Positions 8,201-17,300 of a stretch of 64,000 nt of DNA are shown here, one piece after another. The DNA lies in NCBI RefSeq assembly GCF_002224125.1, contig NZ_NCSM01000029.1, forward strand, positions 62,392 to 126,391, read 5' to 3'. Source of the DNA: Streptomyces sp. NBS 14/10. Lineage in GTDB: Bacteria > Actinomycetota > Actinomycetes > Streptomycetales > Streptomycetaceae. Position numbers and translations under genes: made by a program. The stretch's first letter is position 1. The number at the start of each line of letters is the position of its first letter. The notes beneath the pieces are model-generated. The model was given only the letters and a program-made list of their open reading frames with translations. It searched no databases and had not been told where the DNA came from.

Positions 8201-9800
8201 GCCGCAGACGATCACCCTGGAGGAGCTTCCGGACCGGCCGGATCAGCCGGGTGGCGGGCTCGCGCCGGTGCCCTGGGCGCTGGCCGACCTGCCGGGCGCC
8301 CAGCGCCAGGAGCCGCTGGAGCTGGACCTCTCCCGCTTCGGGCACCTCTACATCATCGGCACGCCGCGCTCGGGCCGCTCCCAGGCGCTGCGGACCATCG
8401 CGGGCGCGCTGGCCCGCCGTCACTCCTGCGCCGACGTCCACCTCTACGGCATCGACGCGGCGGGCGGCGCGCTGACGGCGGTGACCGATCTGCCGCACTG
8501 CGGCGCGGTGGTGCCCCGGGCCGACCTGGAGCGGCTGAACCGGCTGCTGGCGCGGCTCATCGCCGAGATGGGGCGCCGGCAGGAACTGCTCACCTCGCAC
8601 GGCGCGGCCAACTTGGCCGAACTGCGCTCCATCCTGCCGCCCGCCGAGCGCCCCGCCCACACGGTGCTGCTCATCGACGGCTGGGACTCGCTGACCGCGC
8701 TGCTCGGCGACCACGACGGCGGACGGCCGGTGCAGGAGCTCACCGCGCTCATTCGCGAGGGCGCCCCGATGGGCCTGCATGTGATCGCCACCTCCGAACG
8801 CGCCCTGCTGTCCGGGAAGGTGGCGTCGCTGAACGACGAGCGGCTGCTGCTGCGGCTGACCGACCGCAGCGAGTACATGCTGGCGCAGATCCCGTCCAAG
8901 CAGATCCCGGCCGTCGTACCGCAGGGGCGCGGCTGGCGCGGCGGCAGCGCCACCGAGGTGCAGGTGGCCATGTTGAGCGCCGTGGGCGCCGGGCGCGACC
9001 AGGCGGAGACGCTGCGGCGGATCGGCGCCGAGGCCGCCCGCCGGGACCTCGAGGTGCCCGCCGCGCTGCGCCCGGGGAAGGTGGCGAGCCTGCCGAAGCG
9101 GGTGACGTTCACCGACGCCTACGAGAAGGTGCCCGCCGGTTTGCGCCGCCCGCTGTGGGGGCTGCTCGGGGTGGGCGGCGACGACCTCGGCCCGGTCGGG
9201 GTGGACTTCGCGGCGGACGCCCCGTCGTTCATGATCAGCGGGCCGCCCGGCGCGGGCCGCTCCACGGCGCTGGCGAGCCTCGCGGTGTCGCTGCTCGCGG
9301 GCGGGGCGCGGGTGGTCGCGCTCACCCCGCGCGAATCGCCGCTGCGGGGCCTGGGCAGGCATCCGCGGGCCCAGGTCATCGAGACGCCCGACCCGGGCGC
9401 GGACGAGGTGCGGCAGGCGCTGGAGGCCGAGGCGGGCCCCGCGGTGGTGCTGGTGGACGACGCGGATCTGCTGGCCCAGATGCCGTCCGCCGACTCGGTG
9501 CTGCGGGAGATCGCCTCCACCGGCCGGGACCGCGGCCACGGGCTCGCGGTGGCGGCCACCGCCGAAACCCTCACCTCCGCGGGCATCGGCTGGCTCGGCC
9601 AGGTCCGCCGGGTCCGCAAGGGGCTGCTGTTGTCCCCGCAGTCGCCCGGCGAGGGCGATCTGCTGGGGGTGCGGGTCCCGTACGACCTGCTGCGCGGGCG
9701 GCCGGTGCCGGGGCGCGGGCTGACCGTCGACCCGGTCAGCGGCGCGCTGGTGTCGGTGCTGGTCCCGGAGACGGTGCTGCGGTCGGACGGTATGGGCTGA
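5202..9800 (+). CDS. eccC: Type VII secretion ATPase, EssC/EccC-like, three P-loop domains
   Basis: 1532 residues. The N-terminal 75 residues look ubiquitin-like (LPLPAGLPLAAAGVRDGARL). An FHA-like beta segment follows at about 110-165, then two transmembrane helices at about 279-320, then three FtsK/SpoIIIE-type ATPase domains. Domain 1 has an intact Walker A (GTTGAGKS, about 703-710) and Walker B (LLLVIDEF, about 808). Domain 2 (GTPRSGRS, about 1053) and domain 3 (GPPGAGRS, about 1346) have Arg in place of the P-loop Lys; their Walker B-like segments are TVLLIDGW and VVLVDDA. This is the motor that recognises and exports WXG100-type substrates. The N-terminal layout is closer to firmicute EssC than to mycobacterial EccC. 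The GTG start overlaps the upstream stop. Confidence 0.9.
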   Translation: MRLFVSVAESDVMLDVSGTTTARAVAVRLAEMGHATGPQGAELFLGDLPLPAGLPLAAAGVRDGARLGLGGPAPGDGGAYGPGREELPPPSRSADGERLPRGPQVELQLVGGRGAGRVWLLRPGTYTVGPEPGSAVRLEGRDVPPAGIRVTVRPDGGVLLNTGQAGPAVALSVPQPPPERPRADAAPLPPAPRPPLPDPDADRHEPVPRGWTEWPLDGELVFGEYLLRVAEPTEADAAVTVSADGAFLDFNRPPRIIPPLTPERFVLPAPPTPPSRRSIPVLVVVAPMFLGIAMVTFLGSYFYLMFAVFSPFLAIANYVTTRRSGKREYLAGVASYRARRASLEADVREKVDRERRLRVDAGPDPATAGLWAVGPGARLWERRRGHPDHLALRVGTVAQSSLLTIDDSSREDNHRSVNWRIPDMPVQVDLTADGVVGIAGEREAARALARWAVAQAAVLHSPRDVRVTVLTDMAGASAWEWVRWLPHARPGRGGVAAARSGGPSVTVGNDPETVANRVSELVAAIRSRMRARDSAMSGALLSEPDLVVVLDGARRLRDVPGVVQVLKEGPSVRVFLICLDQEERMLPEECVTVCAVGARELTVRRTGSADVTGIRPDQVDTEWGERIARSLAAVRDVTPDGSDGLPDQVRLLGLLDLEPPKAEDLVRRWGKRPASTGALLGVGYTGPVTFDLVKDGPHGLIAGTTGAGKSELLQTLVASLAAVNRPDELTFVLIDYKGGSAFKDCVRLPHVLGMVTDLDSHLVERALASLTAELVRRERALAEAGAKDHAEYRAMRRRDPALPPLPRLLLVIDEFATLARDVQEFIPGLVGIAQRGRSLGLHLLLATQRPAGVITADIRANTNLRIALRVTDAMDSQDVLEVNDAVTISGATPGRALARTGHRSVLPFQTAFVGAPRLDEAPGPAPAEAPEATVWAAELTWSLLGRTAVEPGPAHEAEDELPLLDADEVPTDLTALVESVREAAASLAIAAQPSPWLPPLPQTITLEELPDRPDQPGGGLAPVPWALADLPGAQRQEPLELDLSRFGHLYIIGTPRSGRSQALRTIAGALARRHSCADVHLYGIDAAGGALTAVTDLPHCGAVVPRADLERLNRLLARLIAEMGRRQELLTSHGAANLAELRSILPPAERPAHTVLLIDGWDSLTALLGDHDGGRPVQELTALIREGAPMGLHVIATSERALLSGKVASLNDERLLLRLTDRSEYMLAQIPSKQIPAVVPQGRGWRGGSATEVQVAMLSAVGAGRDQAETLRRIGAEAARRDLEVPAALRPGKVASLPKRVTFTDAYEKVPAGLRRPLWGLLGVGGDDLGPVGVDFAADAPSFMISGPPGAGRSTALASLAVSLLAGGARVVALTPRESPLRGLGRHPRAQVIETPDPGADEVRQALEAEAGPAVVLVDDADLLAQMPSADSVLREIASTGRDRGHGLAVAATAETLTSAGIGWLGQVRRVRKGLLLSPQSPGEGDLLGVRVPYDLLRGRPVPGRGLTVDPVSGALVSVLVPETVLRSDGMG

Positions 9801-9815
9801 CCCGACTGGATCGCC

Positions 9816-9850
9816 CCGGGCTCCCGCTCCGCGGTCAAGCGGGAGCCCGG
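9816..9850. terminator. Bidirectional hairpin terminator
   Basis: Perfect 13-base arms (CCGGGCTCCCGCT and AGCGGGAGCCCGG) with a nine-base loop, located between the convergent ATPase and small WXG100-like genes. No T-tract, as is common in high-GC actinobacteria. Confidence 0.8.
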
Positions 9851-9861
9851 TGGGCGCCAGG

Positions 9862-10167
9862 TCAGCCGTTGTTGGTGCTGGCGGCGATGTCCTTGTCCAT
9901 CTGCTCGACGGACTCCTTGATCTTGGTGAACTGGGTGGCGAAGCTGTTGATGCTCTCCACCGCCTGCTGCAGCGAGGCCGTCAGCTTCTCGTAGGCGGCC
10001 TTCATCGCCGGGCTGCTCTGCTGCATGAACAGGCCGTTGTCCAGCAGCCCCTCCACCGAGGTCTTGGTGGACAGCAGATGCGGGTTGATGTCGTTGACGG
10101 CCTGGTTCATGACCCCGGAAACGCGCATGATCTCGGCGTAGTCGAGGTTGATGTTGCCTGCGGGCAT
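9862..10167 (-). CDS. ESAT-6/WXG100-size helical protein lacking the WXG motif
   Basis: 101 residues, acidic and helical, with a central turn expected near LLDNGLFMQQSSP (about residues 41-53) where WXG100 proteins carry W-x-G. Only N-G is present there, so the signature tryptophan is missing. The size, hairpin-like pattern (heptads of I/L/V with Q/K/E) and position between the EssC-like ATPase and another exported candidate point to a type VII substrate or partner. The start ATG follows CAGGAAACCACACC. It lies 20 bases after the longer WXG-like gene on the same strand and is probably co-transcribed with it. Confidence 0.7.
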   Translation of the reverse strand: MPAGNINLDYAEIMRVSGVMNQAVNDINPHLLSTKTSVEGLLDNGLFMQQSSPAMKAAYEKLTASLQQAVESINSFATQFTKIKESVEQMDKDIAASTNNG

Positions 10168-10187
10168 GGTGTGGTTTCCTGCCTTGT

Positions 10188-11207
10188 CTAGTCGTCTTCT
10201 TTCGGGACCCAGCCGGAGTTCTGGTCAGCGTGGTCGCTGGTCCACTCCTCCTTGCGGCCGTCCGTCTCCACCGTGCGGGTGCCGCTGCCGTCCTCGTGGA
10301 CCTCGATCGTCTCGATCACCTCATGGCCGTTCACATCGAGCGAGGACGTGGTCGTGCCGTGCACGGTCTGTTCGTTGCCGTCGTCGTCGGGCCCCGTGGT
10401 CGTGTAGGTCGTGCTGGAGTCCCGGTGGCCGGTGGTGGAGTTGTAGTCCGAGGTGGTGGTCCCGGTGGTGGTGGACTGTTTGCCGTCCGGGGTCTTGGTG
10501 GTGCTGGAGAAGGTGTCCGTGGTGTTCTTGTGGTCCCCCGATTCGGTGGTCTGCGAGTTGCCGGTGGTGGTGGTGACGTTGCCGTAGACATCGGTGGCGG
10601 TCGAGTCGTACGTGCCGTCGGCGTGGTAGTTGGTGGTGTCGGTGGAGGTCAGCCCGCTGCTGGTGGTGATGGTGGTGGTGATTTTGGTGGGCTTTCCGTC
10701 CGGGCCGTACTCATAGGTCGTGGTGGTGGTGTTGCCATGGCCGTCGGTGGTGCTCCACTGGCTCTCGCGCTCGCCCGGCGGCTTCGGCGCATGTGGGTCG
10801 TTCGGGTCGACGTACCCCTTGGCAACCGCTTCCTGCCAGTCGTCCCAGATCTCCTTCTGCGTGCGATAGAGATCCGCGGCCAGCGACGCCTCCTGTTTGC
10901 CGGCCTCCCCGGCCAGCCGGAAGTCCCAGTCCGCCCAGCCCCGCGCGACGCCCTCGTACAGGTTGTGAAGCTGCTCCAGCTTCTCCTCGGAGCGCTTGAA
11001 GGAGCCCTTCCAGACCTCGTAGTACGCCTGGATGGCATAGGAGACGCCCCCGCCCACCTGCTCGGTGGTGTAGTTCTGATTGCTCTCCCGGGCCTGCTTG
11101 ACCTGCTCCTTGAGGCTGCTGGCCTTCTGCGCGACCTGGTTGAGCAGCTCGTAATCGACGACGATGTCAGGCACGGTCCCCCCTGGGTCGGCTCGCTGCG
11201 GGCTCAT
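10188..11207 (-). CDS. WXG100-like protein with Thr-rich YD/RHS-like tail
   Basis: 339 residues as drawn. The N-terminal 110 residues are helical and contain YYEVWKGSF, a W-x-G turn at the expected position of a WXG100 fold. The C-terminal 200 residues are extremely rich in Thr, Asp and Gly (TTTTYEYGPDGKPTKIT and similar), resembling YD/RHS-like beta strands of exported proteins. An internal GTG at 11174 (protein beginning VPDIVVDYELL) has a GGGGGGA directly upstream and is probably the true start; the ATG at 11207 has a weaker ribosome site. It is the likely substrate of the adjacent ATPase. The role of the tail is unknown. Confidence 0.7.
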   Translation of the reverse strand: MSPQRADPGGTVPDIVVDYELLNQVAQKASSLKEQVKQARESNQNYTTEQVGGGVSYAIQAYYEVWKGSFKRSEEKLEQLHNLYEGVARGWADWDFRLAGEAGKQEASLAADLYRTQKEIWDDWQEAVAKGYVDPNDPHAPKPPGERESQWSTTDGHGNTTTTTYEYGPDGKPTKITTTITTSSGLTSTDTTNYHADGTYDSTATDVYGNVTTTTGNSQTTESGDHKNTTDTFSSTTKTPDGKQSTTTGTTTSDYNSTTGHRDSSTTYTTTGPDDDGNEQTVHGTTTSSLDVNGHEVIETIEVHEDGSGTRTVETDGRKEEWTSDHADQNSGWVPKEDD

Positions 11208-11272
11208 ACTGCCCTACCGTGACCAACGGCCCAAAAGCGTGGTCCGGTTCAGGAATCAACCATGTCTGACGT

Positions 11273-11294
11273 ACCGTTCATTCCGATGAACGGT
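11273..11294. promoter_or_regulatory. Perfect inverted repeat between divergent secretion genes
   Basis: Arms ACCGTTCAT and ATGAACGGT are perfectly complementary and separated by four bases. The element lies in the 173-base gap between the leftward WXG-like pair and the rightward giant gene, which suits an operator controlling both directions. The regulator is unknown; the XRE protein at 1256 is a candidate by proximity only. Confidence 0.5.
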
Positions 11295-11380
11295 TCTCGC
11301 TCGTCGGCGCGTTACCCAAGTGTAGGTTCCCACCGGTGAAGCGCTTGTGCCACAACTGACCGTCAAGGGGGAGGAACAGC

Positions 11381-14300
11381 GTGCCGACCCGTCCCGGCGA
11401 CTGGAGCGCGCTCGGTCTCAGCGGTGACCCGGTCCCGGGTGACCCCGCCATGCTGAACACCATCGCCGACACGATGCGCGACCTGGCGACCTCCGCCGGG
11501 GTCATCAACACCGGACTGCGCGAACTGCAGACCACCGCGGGCGACGGACAGCGGTTCATCGGCGTCACCGCCGACCGGCTGCGCGAGATGGTGGACAGCC
11601 ATCTGTACAACTTCGTCGGGCATGTCGAGGAGTCCTTCCGCAAGGCCGAAAACGCCATTCGCGTCTACGCGACCGCCGTCGAGACCGCTCAGGGCGAGGC
11701 CGACCAGGCGCTCTCCACCGCCCAGGGGCTGCCCGAGGACGATCCGCAGCGGCAGCAGCTCACCCAGCGCGCCGAGGACGCCCGCACCGACGTGGCAGGC
11801 GCGGCGGGCGAGCTGCGCCGTCAGCTCCATGACGCGGGTGAGCTGATGGTCCAGCCGGTCAGCGACTGCGATCTGTTCTGGGAGGCGTTTCAGTGGCTGA
11901 CGATCATCATCTCGGTGATCGCGGTCTTCACCGGCGGCATCCTCGGCATCATCGCCTGGGGTATGAACGCCGTCCTGCTCATCAAGACCATCGTGGACTT
12001 CAGCCAGGGCAAGGCCAGCGGGCTCGAACTCGGCCTGGCCTTCCTCGGCGTGCTCTTCCCCACCACCAAGGCCATCAACGTCGGCGCCATCATCAAGGGC
12101 CTCGGCAACGGCCTCAAGGGCGTCGCGGGCGGCCTGACCGGCGCGGGACGTGGCCTTTTCGGCCAGATCAGCCACTTCTCCTCGCTCACCGGCCTGCCCA
12201 AGATCGTCGTGGCCCCGATGGTGATCGGCGCCCATCTCGCCCCGCTGGTCAAGATCGACGTCATCGCGCTGGGCAAGGGCTTCGGCAACGCCCTGAAGGG
12301 CGGCTGGAACAGCGCGATCGGCGCGATCGGCAGCGACTGGGCACGCGTCACCGCCTCCTCGACCGGCGCCTGGGCCAAGGCCGGCGCCTACTCACTGGCA
12401 AATCTGCAGCGCCTCGCCCGGCTCGGCGCCGCCACCCTCCTCCCGCTGAACTTCACCGAGCTCAGCGTCCTCGGCATCGGCGGCGCCGCCCGGCTCGCCT
12501 TCGGCGAGCGCGTCCTCGGCATCGCCCAGCCCGAGTTGCACGCTCTGCTGGCCAACGCGGGACGTACGGACGCGGCCCTGCACGGCATCCCCCCGGTGCG
12601 GACCGGCCCCGGCGCCCTGACGCCCACCGGGCTCATCCGGCCGCCCGGCGCGTTTCTGCCGGGGGGCGGCCTCCACCTCGGTGGCCTCGGTACGGGCACA
12701 TTGGGAGCCGTACCGCTGACCCCGCTGACCGAGCTGCCCACCGTCAACCTGGGTGCCCTGACGCCACAGGGGCTCGGCGCGTCCCACGGCCTGACCACCG
12801 CGCCGCTGCCCCACGGGATGACCACCAGTCCGGGCGGCCTGGTCGTCCCGGCCGCCCACGCGGCGCCCGGCGGGCAGGGCCTCCAGACGCTCCATCAGAT
12901 GGACTTCGCGGCGGGCCAGGTGCGGCTGGACAACAATCTGCTGCTGCCCGGCAACACCGCCATCGACCTGCTGCGCGACGCCCACACCTCGTCCGCGGTG
13001 TCCCACACCGGCCAAGGGTCCGTCCCCGGTGTCGCCTCGGCGGGCGGGGTGTCCGACAGGGTCACCATGGCCCGTGGCGCGGTGGGACACGCCGAGGCGC
13101 TGAACGATCTGACCTTTCCTGAGCTGAACGCCCTCGCCCACGGGGATGTCGCCGTCACCGCCATCCGGGGCGACGGCATCACCCTGCGGATCGGCGACGC
13201 GGCCCCCCGGACCGTCGACGCGCACACGGTCGCGGGCACCGCCCCGGTGCCCGCCGGAGCGGCAACGCCTCCGGCGTCCGCGGGCGCTCTGGCCGCGACC
13301 CCGCCGCCGGGGGTCGTCGGCGGGGCCGCGGCCACCTCTACGCCGGGGGTTGTCGGGGGCCACGCGCCGGGCGCCGCGGCGCACACGGCGCCGGCGGGCT
13401 CCGGGGCGCACGGCTCGGGTGCGGTGGCCCATGCGGACACGGGCGTTCACGCTGCCCCGGGTGCGGCGGCGGGCGTGGCGCCGGGCTCCCCGGCTCACGT
13501 CGGAGCGGGCGCGGCGCCCCCTGGTACGGCAGTGGCCGCGGCGCCGCAGGGCGGCGTCGCCCGCGTTTCGGCCGAGACCCCGTCCGCGGGTGTCGTCGGC
13601 AGCTCCGCGCCGGGGGCCGGGGCGCATGGCCCGGCACCGGCCGCCCATGCCGCCGCCGGCACGCCCGCGCCGAGCGTGCCGCCGGGCAGTACGGCCGCGG
13701 CCTCCGCGCCTCCGGGCGCCCCCGGGCGTGGTGGCGCGGTCGGTGCGGGCGCGGCACCGGTGGGTTCCGGGGCGCACGCTTCGGGTGCGGTGGCGCACGC
13801 GGACTCGGGCGTTCATGCTGCCCCGGGCACGCCCGCATCTGCGGGCGCGGCGAGCGCGCCGCCGGGCGGCCCGGCCCACGCCGCGCCGCCGGGCAGTACG
13901 GCCGCGGCCTCCGCGCCCCCGGGCGCCCCCGGGCGCGGCGGTGCGGCCGTGCCGCCGCCGGGCGGCGTTGTCCGTGCTCCGGAGCCGCTGTCCGCCGCGG
14001 CGGCGCATGACCTGGCCATGGATCTGTTGCGCGGCGAGCGCGCCGCGCCACCGCCGCCCTATTCGGCATCCGCATCCGCGTCCTCGGCGGGCGGCGTAGG
14101 CGCGCGGTCGGTGCCGCCCGCCGGCGGAGTGTCCGCGCGCGGTCCGCTCGACGCCGCGGGGAGCGGGGGCGCCAAGGGGGCGGGGGACGCGCTCGACCTC
14201 GTCGCGCACCCCGGCCGCCCGCCCGAGACCGCCGCACCGCACACCAAGCTCGTCAAGACGGGCGAGACGGCCGTGCAGCCGCCCCCGCCGTACCGGGAGG

Positions 14301-17300
14301 CGACGGCCGATATGCCGCCGCCGTACGCCTCGCCGCCCCCGGGCAAGGGCCGGTTCGGCGGGCTGTCCCCCATGGCCGCGATCAACCAGCGGATCCGGGA
14401 GACCCACCAGCTCATCATGGGCGGCACCACCGGCTCCGAGGCCGCCACGCGGCTCAACGCGTGGGCGTCGTACGAGCGCGCCCTGTCCGATCTCGGCAAG
14501 GCCGAGCGGCAGGTGGAGCTGACCACGCCCCCGCCGGGGCAGGGTGGCTCCCGGGGGCCGTCCGCCGCCCAGCTGGACGCGCTGGACAAGCTGGGCGCGG
14601 TCCGCGCCCGCGTCGGCGCGGCCGAGTCCCGGCTGGACGGTCTTGGCATCGACCCGCGCGGCACGCGCCGGCAAATGCAGGCCATCACCGTCCAGATGTT
14701 CCACGAGCGGGGCGGACTGCCGGGCGGCTCCCGGCACTCGCCCTCCCCGTCCGACACCTCCATGGCTGACACGCCGCCGCCGTCCCCGGAGACCCAGACC
14801 GCCGACGACGCCATGGACGACATCACCGACGGCGGCACGGACCCGGGCACGCCACGCGGCACCGCGCCCGACCAGACCCCCGAGCCGGGCGCGATGGACG
14901 TGGACCCGGCCCCGCCCGGCCAGGTCGTCACCGCCCCGACCGGCGGCTCCCACGTCTGGCCGCCGCCCGGCACCGTGCCGGGCGGCGCCACCCCGGCGCA
15001 CGCCATGGTGAACGACGCCTTCATGCAGCTGACGAACGGCGGCCACGCGGGCATGACGGGCGCGGACTATATGACCTGGGTCCGCGCCATCGAGACCCAG
15101 CCGCGGGAGCTCGGCTTCGTGGTCACCGCGATCGTCCGGTTCGACCAGCTCGGCGACGGCCTTCAGGGCTTCCTGGACGCCCTCACCCGCCAACTCAACG
15201 GCTTCGACGGCCGGATCGGCGTGGTGATCGGGGTCAACGGCCCCCACGCCCAACTGCCCTTGATTCGCCAGGCCATCGCGAACGCCCTCGGCCAGACCAC
15301 CTTCGGGCATCCGCTGGCCCTGGTGGCCACGCCGCTCGGCCCGTACCCGGCCGGCCACTTCATCTACGGGACCGCCCGCAACCTCACGCTCGACAGCCAG
15401 GCCACCCGCCACATGGTCCGCTCGATGATGGCCGACAATCTGCACCCGTACCACGCGATCATGGACTTCGACAACTATCCCCACCTGGTCCCCGGCGGCC
15501 AACACGTCTTCGAGTACTGGGAGGGCGCGCTGAAGGTCGTGGAGGACGGACACGAGGTGGCCAACCCGCTGCGGCCGCTGATGATGGCGGGCGGCTACCG
15601 GGCGCCCGAGCTCCCGCCCGTCGGCGGCGCCGACCGGCTGATCGACGACACCCAGGCCAGGCTCGAGAACCTGACGCTGAAGGAGCGGAAGAACCCTAGG
15701 CCCCCGCTGGAGGAGATGCGGCTGGAGTTCATCCGCCGGATCGAGCAGGACATGCGGATCCGCGACCGGCTCCGCGGCCTCCACCCGCAGTTGGCGTACG
15801 GCCCCGAACCCAACCTCTTCGTGGACGCCGCCGCGACCCTGCTCACCGACGATCTGATCCGGGTGCGGTTCGGTCTCGGCGGCGCCGAGTTCGGCGAGCT
15901 GAGCGAACGGCTCAACCGGCTGAACGCCTGGGAGCTCGACCAGTCGCTGCGCATCCCCTCGGGGAACATCGGGCAGCGGGCGCTCGATAATTTGCGCACC
16001 CTGCGCGAGATGCACGCCGCGAACAACACCTTGCCGCACCGGGGCGTGCCGTATCTGACGAGGTTCCGGGAGGCGTCCACCGAGACCGACCTGTCCCGGC
16101 TGATGAAGACCTGGTACGACGAGGGCAAGCTGCCGCAGGACCACGCCGGTCTCAAGAACCCCCTCGACCGGCTGTTCAGCCGCGACGAGCTCGGCGCGGG
16201 CCAGAACAGCCAGGCCGCCCGCGAGGGCATCGAGCTGAAGCCGGTTCGCGACACCTTCAAACAGACCATCAGGGAAGGCAATTGGAACGACCCCCTGTGG
16301 CCGCTCCACCACCCGCCCGGCGAACTGCCCAGCACCCGGATCGCCGCCGACCTGTCGGCGGCGCTGGACGACAGCCTGGGGATCGTGGGCAAGAACCGGG
16401 TGGGTCTCGCGGTGTCCGCCCGGGTGCCCGGCGACGGGCAGCGGCTGTTCGCGGGCATCGACCCCGAGCAGATGCGGCTTGCCGCGCAGTCTCTCGCGCT
16501 CAGCCACGACGAGGGCTATCTCGCCCGCCACCTGGCCTACTTCAACCATGAACACCTGGCGCGCGGACAGCTCCCCACGCCCGCCGGCACCTTCTTCCAC
16601 GCCCTCCGGCAGGCGGCCGACGCCTCCGGGGACCTCTCGCTGCACCCGCTCCAGATGATGCGCAACCTGGTCGGGCGCGCCTTCCAGGACCTGCGCCAGG
16701 GCGGCGCCAACTCGCTCGGCCGGATGCTGGACCAGCTCAACGCCGCCGGCATCGATGTCGAGAGGTTCTTGCCACGGCTGGTGGGCGGCAGGCTGCATCC
16801 GCCGACGGCCGACTTCGCGACGTTCCGCGCCTCAGGGGGCGCCCTCGCCCACGACCCGGCCCGGGGTGTCCTGCTGACCCAGTACGCGGCGGCGCTCGGC
16901 CGGGACATCCGGGTCACCGCCGGGGACGGCACCACCTTCACGGTCGAGGCCGTCGGGGTCGCGGCCAGAAACCGCCGACCGACCCTCGAGCTCACCTGGA
17001 ACTCCGGCCCCGACGGCAGCGGCTGGTCGGCGCACGTCCCCGACCAGCCACCCCCGAAGCGCGGGGGCGGCCGACGCGGCGCCGGGGGCGGACAGGACGG
17101 CGGCAACGCACCCACCCCGAAGGGCAAACGCCCGCGCGGCGCGGACACCTCGGGCTCCGTCGACGCGCCCGGGCCGTCCAAGCGCCCCCGCCCCACCCAG
17201 GACGGCTCCACCGACCCCGCGCCCACGGGCAAGGGGAAGGGCAAGGGCAAGGCGCGGGCCACCCGCGCCCCCGCGCAGCCCGCCCCGCCCATTCTGCAAC

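Noticed and set aside
4860..9539. A 1559-codon minus-strand frame opposite the secretion ATPase, and similar long frames at 12392-16798 and 26016-31148
   Set aside because: Same antisense effect; third-position GC bias and recognisable motifs belong to the opposite strand.
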